DNA of 64,000 nucleotides from NCBI GenBank assembly GCA_021464245.1, contig JADCRB010000078.1, forward strand, positions 496,001 to 560,000. The letters run 5' to 3'. Source of the DNA: Carallia brachiata (taxonomy: Eukaryota > Streptophyta > Magnoliopsida > Malpighiales > Rhizophoraceae). Each line of letters starts with the position of its first letter. Positions within the stretch are counted from its first letter, which is position 1. Position numbers and translations under genes: made by a program. Of the stretch, positions 1 to 11,620 are shown piece after piece. The notes under the pieces were generated by a model that did not search any database, was not told the DNA's origin, and was given only the letters and a program-made list of their open reading frames with translations.

Positions 1-260
1 CCCGGTTCATGTTGAATCAAAGCTCATACACTTTAGACAGTGCATTGAGCAAACTCAAATGCCCATTGTTGTTGCTGTGGGGTGACTTGGACCCGTGGGT
101 TGGTCCTGCCAAGGCTAATCGAATCAAAGAATTCTACCCAAAGACAACTCTCGTGAACTTGCAGGCTGGTCACTGTCCACACGACGAAGTTCCAGAACTT
201 GTTAATAGTGCTTTACTGGATTGGTTGTCAACTATAAAACCTGAAGTCTCTCTGCGGTAA
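1..260 (+). CDS. Alpha/beta hydrolase, 3' end only (CLD1 / At4g36530-like)
   Basis: This is the C-terminal part of an alpha/beta-hydrolase-fold protein; the gene continues left of the window. The readable frame (from base 3) gives about 85 residues ending at TAA 258-260. Two active-site segments are visible: WGDLDPWVG, which carries the catalytic Asp region of the fold, and AGHCPHDEVPE, which carries the catalytic His. The wording of these motifs matches the plant plastid hydrolase group that includes chlorophyll dephytylase CLD1 and its relatives, a recollection of family sequences and not a search. The nucleophile Ser lies outside the window, so activity cannot be judged. If it is CLD1-like it would remove phytol from chlorophyll in the chloroplast; other hydrolases of the same clade are possible. 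Confidence 0.85.
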   Translation, partial: RFMLNQSSYTLDSALSKLKCPLLLLWGDLDPWVGPAKANRIKEFYPKTTLVNLQAGHCPHDEVPELVNSALLDWLSTIKPEVSLR

Positions 261-3200
261 TTATACCAGTTTTGCAGCATTTTGATATTACCGAACTGTA
301 AATTCTTTGGGAAAACATGGCTTGTGAAAGGTTTTCCTGTAATTAAAGCTGCTGAAGCCTGAAAGCTGAACGAAAAGATGGTCCAAAGGAGCGTTTCACC
401 TGAAGCTCGACGATTGTGGCAGAAGGCATGTTCAGGCCCCTGAAACTCTCAATATTTGCAATTATTATTATTATTATTATTATTATTTTTTTTTTTGAGA
501 AGCTCAATATTTGCAATTTACTTGTACCTCAAATTTGTTCAATTCAGTCATTCTACTTACAACCTGATAACAACCAAGATCTTAACGGGTAATTATATAT
601 GCGGAAAAACCAAGAGGGCCATAGACCCTAGACAGAATGGGGCCATGGGCCCCCTAGTATGAAAGGAAGAGAAAAAAATAAAAATAAAAAAGGGGACCAG
701 CCTCTCATTTTAATTGGGTCTAACCTCATCTCGCCACTAGGCACTCTTCCGGTAGCCAAACCCTTCTGTATGAGCAAGTACAGTGTTGTAAACACACGTA
801 AGGAGTGTTTTGGGTTAGTTTTTATGAAAATGTATTTGTATTTTATTTTTAAAAAATAGAGAGATGAGTATTTGATTAATTTTTATTTAAATACAACACT
901 TTCAGTTTTCAATAATTTTTAAATATCTTTTTAATTCAAATTTTCATTAATATTAATGCTTTAAAATTTTTTAAAAATATTATATTTTTTATTATCTAAT
1001 AAATATTAATATTTTTTCAAAAAATAAAAAATGAGTGAATTTTTTTTTAATATTATTTATAAAATATTTATTCTAAAAATAAAAATTATAAAATATGAAA
1101 ATAATTTTATTAATATAATATATTAATTTAAATTAAATGTCTAAATCAATCATTTAATTATTCAATAATAACAGTAAGTACAAAGTTAACTAAATACTCT
1201 ATTAATTTTTTCAACAATCAGTAATAGATAATAGCAATTAGTGATCAGTAATCAACAGTAACAATTAGTAACAGTAATACCGAACAGGAAAATCAAATAG
1301 ACCATAGATACAGACACACACTCGATGTTAAACTTACTAAGCATGTTGAGGCGCGAAGGACCACATTGTTAATGCCAAAGCTGGCTAAGTTTCAGTAGTT
1401 TGGTATGATCCATTTCTTATGAAGTAATCAGGGGACGTTTTTCATACAAATTCCCAAATCAGTTTTATACGTCACGTCAATAACTGACAAAAAAAAAACA
1501 TTATATCACTGACTTTGTTAACTAATTTTTTATGAGAGATAAATCTGGAAATAACTTTAACTTCTTATTTCGCCGAAACCCAGGATCTTTATATTTGTCT
1601 TCTAATTTGTTGTATATGTGTCGCGTCTTTATTTACACTGCAGATTTTGCTCATATGATGTGAAAGAATTGCAAGCATAAAAACTCAACAGAACAAATAT
1701 GAATTATATGAACAAATAACTGGCCCCTCTCATGGAGTGAGTTGTAGTTATTAATATATGATTCATTCTTGGGTTTTATCTAATTACAAATTAATTGTGA
1801 ATTTCTGGCTTTTTCATGCTTTAAGTTCAAGAAAGTTAGGCTTTTACGCAAGGATGCATGTTAAATTTTAATATATAAATCATGTTTGGGTCTTACTTGC
1901 TTAAAATTTTGAGTTAAATAATTTCCTAATAGAAGGTGAATTGAGACTACAGAATTTCATAGAGTTATGTTTCCTCTAAATATAATAATACATATCACAA
2001 AATTTGCGTCATGAAAATCAAATTGTTATTATTATGGAGTAAATCAATTAACTCTTTTCATGTGGTTAAACCCAAAAAGGAAAAGTTAAGTGATTTATTT
2101 AGCGGTAAGAATATTTTATGATACTGATTTTGAAATTCTTATCATTATTCTTCCTCCAATAGCTTTTCTACGTAAAATTTCTGGCAGCTTGGAAAATGCG
2201 ACGGTTCCGTAGAAGGACAAACCTGTAATCATCCTGGCAGATGAAAATGCCAAGGCTGCATGCCAAATTCCGAATATCTTGTCACTTTCTTCATTCTTGA
2301 GACAAAATGATCCAAGAACTATAAATAAAGTCCTGTATTTAAGGCAACTTGCTGGCGCATTTTGTCCTTCAACGAAATAGTTAGAACGTCATGTCAGCGT
2401 TAAAAAACAAAAGTTACTAGTTGTTTTGTTTCGAATTTTGCCGGCCGATTATTTGTCACCAGATTTTGTTGATAATTATTAGCTGCTGATCCCATAGACA
2501 GTTGTCGCTTGTCGGCATAAAAAAAAAAAAACGTGTTCCAAAACAGATAATTTCCATGTTGAAAACAGACTGGATTTCTAGATTTAGTGAACTCTTTACA
2601 ATCTTGTTTTAGGTAGGAGAGATCCTAGGTGTTAACAAATCTATTCTGGGTCCAAGAAAATTTTTACATTAGCATTTTAGCAGCAATGCCATTGTTTGTC
2701 ACGAAATGAAGTGTCTGCTTCTCACTTGGACATCATTCTGTGAATCAGCCAATTTTGGTTCGTCAAAGGGGATTCTGCAAAGCTATTACAGATTGAGGCT
2801 TCATTTGGAGAAGAAGCTTCTTAGTTTTATCCTGACACCAAATACACCACCTTAGACAAAAACAAGCTTGGAGATCTTATTAGAACTACTCAACCCTTCA
2901 CCGTGAGCCAGCCTTTACTTTTCATCTGTTGCGCCACGGAAGCACGGAAAAATAGACACCAACAAAAATAAAAAATATAAGAAAAAAAAAAGAATACATT
3001 AATATAACGTAATTCGACTTAAAGTATGAAATACAATCTCTTACTAACAAAATATAATTATATTGATAAAATATGAAATCGCGAAATTTAAAGTTTAAAA
3101 TTATATGAGTATTATTATAAAATTTAAAATATAGATCTCACATTATATGAGTTAAAAAAAAAATTTTTTTCAAAAAGAAATCTTTTTCGTAGAAAAAAGA

Positions 3201-3636
3201 TTTTTATACAAAATATCAATATAAATGTACTTTTTTAGTAATCGGTTGTATTTGTTGATTTGAGTATATTGCACTAACAGATTATTGGTTATTGGGTTTT
3301 CTCGACAAAGGTAACTCTGTCTGTCTATTTTAAATAGCGCTAATTTGGACTGACTGAAGAAACAAAGGAACGGGTCAACGGACAAAGCAGCTTTCGATGG
3401 TTAGCTTAGTTATTGTAGGACAAATATAATATGCATATCGCTTAGTTAATGTAGGTTGCAAGCAAATGCAGCCGGACTGAACCTTCGCGGCAACTCAACT
3501 CCGAATTCACCAATGTTGTCTGCTTTGTGATCATCGGCTAATTCTGCGTTTTCTGGTCTCTATGCTATTATTCTTAAATGTTGCTACCAAAAGCATTGGT
3601 CCCTACTTCCAGCTCTCTCAGTTAGAGGGACTCTAG
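261..3636. other. Intergenic region, AT-rich, no gene seen
   Basis: The first few hundred bases probably hold the 3' UTR of the hydrolase. An ATT/TTA microsatellite followed by a poly-T run lies at about 463-496. From 850 to 1150 the DNA is extremely AT-rich. Short open frames here (for example 456-662 and 3170-3385) have low-complexity translations and no recognisable motif, so I read them as chance. The last few hundred bases should hold the promoter and 5' UTR of the RFC3-like gene; I could not pick out a clear TATA box. Confidence 0.6.
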
Positions 3637-6600
3637 ATGGAGTTGGAGGATAGTAAAACAAGACACAGGAAAGCCCATCAGAATCGTTATTCTAAAACAT
3701 TGGGGCGAACCAGGAGCGGTTATGACCCGTCTGATGCAGATACGGATTCGCAAGGAAGCAGAAGGCATAGTAGGAGGCACCACCACCCTTTAAGATTGGA
3801 TGACTATGCTGCTGTAAAGGACATTGCTGCCAACCCTTCCCCAACCAGGATCAGCATGAACCCACTGTACGTGGCAAGCAGAGATAGCACCAAAGCTGTC
3901 TCATCTATATCAAGCCATAGCGATATAGTTTCCATGTTATCATCAGAGCTTGGAGTAAATGAGCATGAAAAGCCTAAGAATGTTTCAAATGTGGGTTCAA
4001 GCAGAAGGACAAAGGCACCGAGACGACCGAGCTCCGGTCATAGGTGGAAAAGTGCGCCAAGAGCAAGAGCAAGTGAGAATAAGGACCAGGAAGACGGCTT
4101 TGGCAGCAAAGAGAAACAGGGGAAGAGAATTTCAACGACTTTGCCACAAGAGAGCAAGTCCAATACCCGTCAGCAAAGAGAAAGGGAAGCTGCTGCTAAG
4201 CCAAAAACACCTTCTGTTGGTGAACCAAGTGAGATGATGACCAACATTAAGATCACTAGATCTCCCATTTCTAACGCTGATATCTATGAAAGCACGGATT
4301 CTATTTTGCCAAGTGATATCTTTTTCTCTTCTGACCACACAGCCTTGGCGAAAGGTGGCCGGAGACACTTATCTGCAGGAGCTATGTCTTCTCATTCTGC
4401 TTCACAAACAACAATGTCTTTTCATTCGGCTTCACAAACAACCTTGTCTTCCAGCTTTTCTGTGGGTGAACAGACAAGCGATAAACTTAGCAGGACAAGT
4501 AGCAAGATGATGAGTGATTGGAGCATCAAGACAACTGCGAGCATGAAAAGGTTTACTGAAAATAGAAAGAAGAACCAAACAGAAACCTGGTTTTCTTGTA
4601 TGAGAGGAGGGCGCTGCAAGACCTCAAAATCTCCTGAAAGACAATTTTTGGATGAAGCTAAGTACATTGAGAAGGCAAATGTGGTCGAAAGCTTGAGACC
4701 CTTTTGGGCTGATAAGTATCAACCTCGTTCACTAATTGGATTTTCTTGCCACAAAAGAGAGATTCAAATTCTGAAGCAACTTGTGAGTTAAATGGAATCA
4801 AAGTTATTCCTGACATTTTTGCTGATTGATTCGATATTAACAGAAATATTGCTTATGAATAATTGTTCTCTGTGTAACCACAGGTATTAAGTGACAACAT
4901 CCCGCATATTTTGTTCAAGGGACCATCTGGTTCTGGGAAGAGAGCACTAGCAATGGCTTTTCTTGGAGAAATTTTTGGTGAAGCTTGTTGGAAAGTAAGT
5001 CTTTGGTCATCAGATCATTGTTCTTCATGACAATCATGTCGAATACTTAGTCTGACTTAATTATCAAATTTCTTCTTGCAGGTGTCACACGATTTAAGGT
5101 ATTTTCAGTTTCAGGTACACTTGCGCTCGAACAGAGTTTCAATTTTCGAATACTTGATTCACTATTCTTCCTGAACAAAAAATAACAATAACCTGCTCAC
5201 TTTATAGAGAATCCTGAACTGAAATATTGTAATCTGTTATGTCATCAGGAAAAAAGGCCAACACAGGTAGTTGTTCCAGTAACATCAAGTGCTCACCACG
5301 TGGAGCTCAATGTAAGCAAGGAAACAAATGCCAAATATGCATTAATGGGGTTAGTGAGGGAAATAAGCACACAATTTGCTATTACCCCTGAAGTTAGTAT
5401 TGTTAATTTTGAGCCAGAATATAAAGGTCAACTCTTCAACCATAAGCATGGTTCCATTTACTCTCTTACAGTTAGTCACACGCTTGGAGCTAACACAGAT
5501 TTTTCTCTTAATTCCAGTGATAGTTCTTTATGATGTTGATAAAGCTGAAGAGAACATTCAGCACATGATAAAGTGGGTTATGGACTGTTACGCAGACGCT
5601 TGTAAACTTATCCTATGCTGTGAAGATGATATGCACATCCTGGAATCAGTAAAAAATCGTTGCAAGGTTATCGATGTTGAGGCTCCTGTAATCCATGCAG
5701 TAAGTATATTCCTGATTCTTGTAAACATGAAGGAATTAGTTACAGAAATTGGTTTCCAAGGCCCTATATTCTTACCATTCAGAAGTTGTCAGACTTAAAG
5801 CTTAAGGCGCTGCTTGAAATCACGCACGCTCTTGTACTATCTCAATGAAGCATAAAAATTTTAAGGATGTGTCCAAATAATGAATCATTATTAAACTCTA
5901 ATGGATTGAAAATGTGCAGCATATGTGAAATGACAAAGAGTAAATAGTTGTTGCTAGATTGACTATGTAATTGCCCTTACTCCCACCTCCTAATTCAAAC
6001 TCCATTCTCCACAGATCATAGAAGTTCTCGTTCAGATAGCACGGAAAGAGAATTTTGAACTACCCTTTAGCTTTGCTAACAAAATTGCTACCAGATCGAA
6101 GCAAAATCTGAGGGAGGCAGTCATGGCTCTTGAAGCAAGCAAAGCGCACAAGTAAGAACTTCAAAAGCAAATTTCTCAACTTCAAATGTATGTTCTCCAA
6201 AAACATATAATGTGACGGAAGTGCTAAGATAAACAAAGGATTTTTTTTTCCTCTGCAGCTATCCTTTTGTTGATGATCAACCGATTCAGTTTGGATGGGA
6301 ACAGCTCACAGAAGAAATTGCAGCAAAAATCCTGGCTGATCCATCCAACGCGAGGTAGGCTTCTATTCGCATATCTCTTCTAAAGGGCATTGCAGTGCAC
6401 GAAGTTCTCTCCATGTCACAATGGAGTTAACCTTAATGTTATACCAAGACACTTTCTGTTGGCATATCACTTCTAATAGACCAGTTTGTCTGTTGCAAAC
6501 ATAACTACTGTATTTGAGTTATTTGCACTCAAATTAACTATGGCATTGCATGTCTATGGATTTGGCAGATTATTTATGGTGCGCGAAAAGTTTGAAAAAC

Positions 6601-7198
6601 TTCTTATGGATTTTGTGCACCCCAAACTGATTCTCCTGGTGATGCACTAGATACCTCATTTCCGAAAATTATTCGACTAATGATCATTCAATAACCAATA
6701 ATTACACAACTGACAGAGCTTTGTTTGCAGAAACTTGTGGAACAATTTCTTAAGAGAGTGGAGGCTAGTTCAAGAAGGCAGGTTTACTATTGGCATTCTT
6801 ATTACGTAAGTTCTGTTATTTCTTCCTCTTCCTTTCGCCCCATAACAACAAATGAAACTGACAAATGGTTACTGTTATAAACAGGATAAGAGGCTTCCAA
6901 CAGGAACAAATGCATTGCTGAAATTAGAAGGTAAAAGGAGGCACAAGTCCATAATTTGTTTTAAATCATACAATAAGTCTTAATAAAAACAAAGATTTGA
7001 TGATCTTATAGCCCAATCAACTAGAATATTTATTTCTGATGCACCCAAAAGAAAAAGTTTCAGAATTTTTTGTTCTAAGCTGTCACAATACGACATGGGT
7101 ATATGACTGGCTTGTGATTGCATTTCTGAGCTGCAGAATTTGTGGCCAAGTTCATAAGCATACACAGGAGAAGCTCTGAAAACAGCCAATTTGTGTGA
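3637..7198 (+). CDS. Replication factor C subunit 3-like protein (divergent clamp-loader AAA+ family), 11 exons
   Basis: Exons: 3637-4782, 4884-4994, 5082-5114, 5249-5426, 5518-5699, 6015-6151, 6259-6354, 6569-6638, 6731-6805, 6885-6930, 7137-7198. All introns are GT-AG and all phases agree, giving 711 residues. Residues 1-350 are a long, basic, Ser/Arg-rich and probably disordered region absent from ordinary RFC subunits. The clamp-loader part starts at WADKYQP (357-363). The P-loop is GPSGSGKR (395-402) and the Walker B region reads LYDVDKA. The sensor-like segment KLILCCEDD and a later NRC triplet correspond to the RFC LILCC and SRC motifs. Known RFC3 loads PCNA onto DNA in the nucleus. 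Here the acidic pair is D-x-D rather than E-x-D and SRC has become NRC, so ATPase or loader activity may be altered. A specialised plant paralogue is more likely than core RFC3. Confidence 0.88.
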
Positions 7199-8224
7199 TT
7201 ATACGCGCGGAAGATCGTTGCATATTTGTGTGAAGGTTGATGCTGCTGCGAATTCCTGAAGAGAAAGTTTGAAGAACAACTTATAACCGCTTTGATTGTT
7301 AGATTTACGCCTTGTTTTTTTTTTTTTTTCTTTTCATCTAGTTAAAAGGATGATTTTTTGATTAAAAAATTTATAATAAACGGAAGATTTAACCAGATAT
7401 TACATTTTTAAGTTTTAAACTTTCATAAATTTTTTTAATTAAGTCATATATCATTTTAATTTTCAACTAAGTTTTAAACTTAAATTTAGTCAACTTGTTA
7501 TGTATCACAGATCTACATAAAATCTCTCTAACTCAAAAATACATACATGTGTATTTTGCCTCTTTCACATATATCTGTAATTTTTCAAATACATTTTCGA
7601 GTTATAATTGTGTATTCCATTAGTTAATCATTATACATAATAGAGTTAATAAAAATTTTCTTCAAAAAGAATTCGAACGGAATAAAATTAAAGGTTTATA
7701 ACTCATTTAAAAAATTTAAAAGGTATAATATTCCATTTAAAAAAATTTTAAAAGTCTGTGACTTAAAAATGTGCTATCTGTGACTTAAAACGATTTCTGT
7801 TCCAAATCTAGTAGACAATCAAAGTTTGATGCAAGAATTAGTTGCATATAATGTTTTAGATTGGAGTCAAAATGACAAAACAAAACCCTTTCATGGTCCC
7901 ACATCAATACAGAAAATGCAAGGAAAAGAGGGGTTTTGTTAAAATAAAAAATAAAAAAAAAATTAAAAAATATATATATATTATATATATATGATACACG
8001 TTTATACTCTTAATATTTCTTTATTTCCTTTAATTTTATCATTTTCTTTCTTTGACGAAGTTCCGTAAAATGTATGTTATGTGTCTTTTTTAATTTTGTG
8101 TTTCACTACACAGCCGGTAGAGGACATGGGCTGACCACTGCAAATACCAAGTACAAGTATTGTTTATACCCACAAATTTTATGCAAAATGCTTAACATTG
8201 CCAATTATGTTAGCTGGTAATTAT

Positions 8225-8365
8225 TACTTATTATTATAATAATTATTTTTTTAAGGATTCATTAATAATTAAAATGATTGGAAGTAATCTGACATATTTG
8301 GGATTTGAACTCCCGATCTCTCTCTTGTCATATTCTGATTTTTAACTATTGAACTACTATTTCTA
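8225..8365 (-). repeat. Probable degenerate tRNA-derived SINE fragment
   Basis: On the minus strand the segment has a box B-like sequence (gggagttcaaatccc, about 8302-8316) preceded by a box A-like sequence (tagttcaatagttaaaaatc, about 8337-8356). This order and spacing are those of the internal RNA polymerase III promoter of tRNA-derived SINEs. No clean target-site duplication or A-tail was found, so the limits are approximate. It could also be a decayed tRNA pseudogene. Confidence 0.4.
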
Positions 8366-8535
8366 ATAATTTATTTGAATTATGAGATTTTGATTAGAAA
8401 AAAAATTGTGAGAAAAAAATTATAAAAACAGAAAGTTACGAGAAAATAATGTAAAAATAAAATTTTATATTTGAATTGTATAAGAAAATAATGAGAAAGA
8501 AAATTACCGAATAAAATTGCCAAAATATTCTTACA
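8366..8535. repeat. Dispersed AT-rich repeat, copy 1 (second copy near 28119-28275)
   Basis: This stretch shares a long run of similar wording with 28119-28275: both contain atgagatttt, runs of gagaaaaaaa, the string aaaattttatattt and then a short run ending in a run of A and G. The shared structure over about 150 bp points to two copies of one small non-autonomous element. I did not find clear terminal inverted repeats. Confidence 0.45.
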
Positions 8536-9710
8536 AATAATTTAATGGTAGGTCAAAATTACAAAAATGCCCCTAAATTAATTGAATAAGTTAAGGATAT
8601 TTTAATTAATTTTCTTTCATGTATTTTTTCTTTTTTTTTTTAAAAATGATTTTTAACGTTATTCTGATACAAGCTGCCTCTCCTTTTCCAATATATTTCT
8701 CATGCTGCCAAACGATGAAAAATGCGTTGGGATTTGGACTTTCTTTCGTATTCTGTTTCCATTCCTCAAACAAACAAGGGGTAAAGGATGGAAAAAAAAA
8801 ACAATTATTTTCTTGGTTAGGAAGAACAAATGTACTGAACAATAAGACCAGATGTTGCAGGTAGTACCTAGAACCACACGGCAAGATAGAACGTGTTTGA
8901 AGCTCCAAACTGGTTGGAATATCAACCATTTAGACAAGTTGATTCCCTTGCGTTACATAACGAAAGATTAACAAGAAACAATAATTATATTAGATTTTGA
9001 TTATCAATTTTAACTCACAAATATGAGAACATTTAAATCTAAAGTTAGAATCGCATTGGACCCTTCCAAAAGTTGGACCACTTCTGTGCTCTTCAGCCAC
9101 TCCCCCTACGCTTTTGGAGATGTTGGCGGCGCTTATCCATAATTCGAAAGGACAGGAACGAAATCCAACTTCAAGGCTTATACCAGGGATATTTGTTCCC
9201 AAAAGAAAAAAGATATTTTTAATTTTTCGTTAATGGACTCAGAATGAGACTTTCATTCATAAATATTGAACGCGATTCCAGTACTCCCTTGACAAGTTGC
9301 ACTGGGCGAAAATTAAATGTTATACTGAATTAATAAAAAGGTTACAAGTAATTAAGGTTTACTTATTATTGAAGGTGATAAATTTTAATGTGTCTCTCTA
9401 ATATTAACATAAGTTTTAATCTTTTCACTCGCATTTTTTCCTAACTACTACAATTATGTAGTTGTTTCGACAGTGAAAGATTGAGTGCAGTGTATAAATT
9501 TTAGACTCGTTAATATCATAATTGAATTTGAAAGAGACTCATTTTAGTTTTAATAATATTTCAGTTGAGGATTATTTTTATAAAGAGATTGAACGAGAAT
9601 ATCAATAAATTGATTCTAATCTCGATTATTAAAGGATCTGACGATTGCTATTAATAAAGTAATTTTTTATTGTTAAAAAAAAAAAAATCAAGCTCTACTT
9701 GTAAATTTTA

Positions 9711-10224
9711 ATCCTAAGGGATAAAGATTTTTTTAGTCCTAAACCTTTAGGTTTTTTTACGTTTGAGTCATAAACCTTTTTGACATTTCATTTGAGTCCT
9801 AAACTTTTTGATTTTCTACCAAATTAGTCCCTCTGTTTAACAAAAGTGATCAATCTATTAAAAAATAATTTTAACTTTACAAAAACTTATTTAAAAAAGA
9901 TTAAATATATGAATTGAATGTCTTTTTTATAAAAAATTATGCATGTTGCCTATTTAATTCGTATATTTGTTGATTAAAAAAATATTTAATATACATATTT
10001 TGTTGATGAAAAAAATATTTAACTCATGTATTTAAGCTTTTTTAAATGATTTTTATTAAATTAAACTCACTTATTAATAGATTGACTACTTTTCGTAATT
10101 TAAAGGACCGATATAGTAAAAAATTAAAAGATTTAGAACTCAAATGAAATGTTAAAAAAGTTTAGGACTCAAACGTAAAAAAATCTAAAAGTTTAGGACT
10201 TTAAAAATATTTATCCCATCCTAA
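9711..10224. mobile_element. 500-bp MITE with long terminal inverted repeats and 7-bp target duplication
   Basis: The element body is 9718-10217, exactly 500 bp. It begins gggataaagattttt and its reverse complement from the right end begins gggataaatattttt. The inverted repeats run about 140 bp inward with roughly 80 percent identity by eye, sharing blocks such as agtcctaaac, tttttttacgtttgagtc and acatttcatttgagt. The 7-bp sequence atcctaa is found directly outside both ends (9711-9717 and 10218-10224). There is no coding capacity. Long TIRs and a 7-9 bp duplication fit a Mutator- or hAT-type non-autonomous DNA transposon; the superfamily is my inference. Confidence 0.85.
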
Positions 10225-10855
10225 AATATGGGCAACTTGGACCGGCACTCCGCCCAAAGCAAAACGGCGAAAGCTTTCCCTCCTAGCCGCAGCCGCCTCC
10301 TTGCTCCAACCAAAATTAAATTCCTTACGAAAACCCAATTTTACCCTCCATCTCACGCCGCCTTAACCTGGTCAAATCGGACATTTTCTGTTCACACAAT
10401 GCCACCTGTTACGCATACGTATGCCCCACCCTTTTTTTTTTATGACAGCCCTAAAATTTTTACTCTAAAAAAATCTCTTATTTTCATCTTCGATTTTTTT
10501 CCGTATTTAAAATATATTTATTTAACATCACAAACAATTTTTTTAAATTTTATTTTAAACTAAACATATTTTGAATTTGACAAAAAAAAAATCTTTTGGA
10601 TTTTTTTTTTTTGCCAGAAGAACAAAGATATTTTTAAGTCTGTAACTGACGCTTTCCTGTCGTCCCCCCTTCAAACGGCTGTCGTTGCAACAAAAAAATA
10701 AAATTAAAAAAAAAAAAAAAAACCTTGCAGAAGGGGTCTCTTCTTCTTTTTTCTTCCTTTTTTTATTATTTATTTGTTTAAATTTCTCTTATTTTTTCTT
10801 AAATTTGAATTTTCTCACTTTCGTTCTTTCTTGAGCTCCAATCGAAAGAAATCAG
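10225..10855. other. Upstream region of the coiled-coil membrane protein gene
   Basis: This stretch lies between the MITE and the first exon of the next gene. It is rich in poly-T and poly-A blocks (10431-10441, 10584-10612, 10691-10721) and CT-rich near 10739-10760. An open frame at 10228-10563 begins in fairly GC-rich DNA but decays into low complexity and has no recognisable motif; I do not call it. The core promoter of the downstream gene must be near the end of this stretch, but no clear TATA box is visible. Confidence 0.4.
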
Positions 10856-11620
10856 GTGTTATGTATCATTGCCGCCTCACCGATTCTTCTCTCATCGCTC
10901 CTCCGCCTTTCTCGTCCCCGCTCACCGCCGCGCCTGAGCTCCGCCTCCTCCTCCTCCTCCTCGGAGGTAAACTTTAATCTTTTAGTGCAATTTTTGTTGT
11001 GTAATTTCACTTATAGCTCCTGTTTGGTTGATGAGAAAATTTGATGAACCGCAAGAGCACGTGTTGATTAATTGTCAACTGATTTTTTTTTTAAATCTTT
11101 TTTTTTTATTTTTTTGCGGTTAAAATAAATTGAATTGGCGGAGGATTTTTTTTTTACTTTTTCTTTTTTGGTTTTGGTTTCCGGAGTTCGTGGAGGCTTC
11201 TGGTAATTTATTGATTTTTTTTTTTTGAAAAATACCGTTGGGATTTGGTTTGTCCATATCCCGATTTCATTTTGTATTGACTGAGAAACTTAGGGTTTGG
11301 GGTTGCTTCCGCTGTGTGAATTTCAGTCAATTGGCTGTTTCAAGCTGCAAAGGCGGTGTGAGGAGAGCTAGTGGTGGGAGGGAAAGAGAGAAGAAAAAGG
11401 TTTAAAAAATGTCTCAATTGTTGAAAACAATCAAGGATGATTCAATTTTCGTTTCCACTGTTGATTTGGTTAGGTGTTTTTTTTTCTTGATTTCATTGCG
11501 GCAGAAAATTGTAAAATCGGATATTTAGGAGCCATGAGGTTTCGTACTTTATATTTGTTTAATTTGGAAGATTGAGCTATGTTATGGAATTTTGTTCTTG
11601 CTGTTTGACTTTGCAGCGCC
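10856..11620 (+). other. 5' UTR with an intron (leader intron 10967-11616)
   Basis: A C/T- and CTC-repeat-rich leader exon ends at 10966 with tcggag before the donor gtaaac. The acceptor ttgcag ends at 11616, and only four bases (cgcc) separate it from the ATG at 11621. CTC/TCC-rich leaders followed by a leader intron are common in broadly expressed plant genes, where the intron often raises expression. The 5' end is inferred; the transcription start was not located. Confidence 0.6.

Larger units (their letters stand above)
7199..9700. other. Intergenic region with transposon remnants, no gene seen
   Basis: The start should contain the RFC3-like 3' UTR. An AT microsatellite lies near 7966-7992. 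The DNA is AT-rich with many poly-A/T runs. Open frames at 8606-8937 on both strands overlap each other and translate to low-complexity peptides without motifs, so they are not called. Two repeat segments inside this stretch are listed separately (8225-8365 and 8366-8535). Confidence 0.55.

Noticed and set aside
641..656. GC-rich palindrome ggggccatgggcccc
   Set aside because: It is a short isolated palindrome without a U-tract or other context; chance is sufficient.
6980..7189. Minus-strand open frame of 69 codons at the end of the RFC3-like gene
   Set aside because: It overlaps the last exon (7137-7198) of the RFC3-like gene and the intron before it. The + strand splice model is complete and in frame, so this is a shadow.
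8606..8937. Three overlapping frames on both strands
   Set aside because: They cover the same DNA in conflicting frames, translate to Phe/Lys-rich low complexity, and show no domain or splice signal.
10228..10563. Open frame of 111 codons before the coiled-coil gene
   Set aside because: Its second half is low-complexity Phe/Ile/Lys, no domain is seen, and it starts right at the MITE edge.
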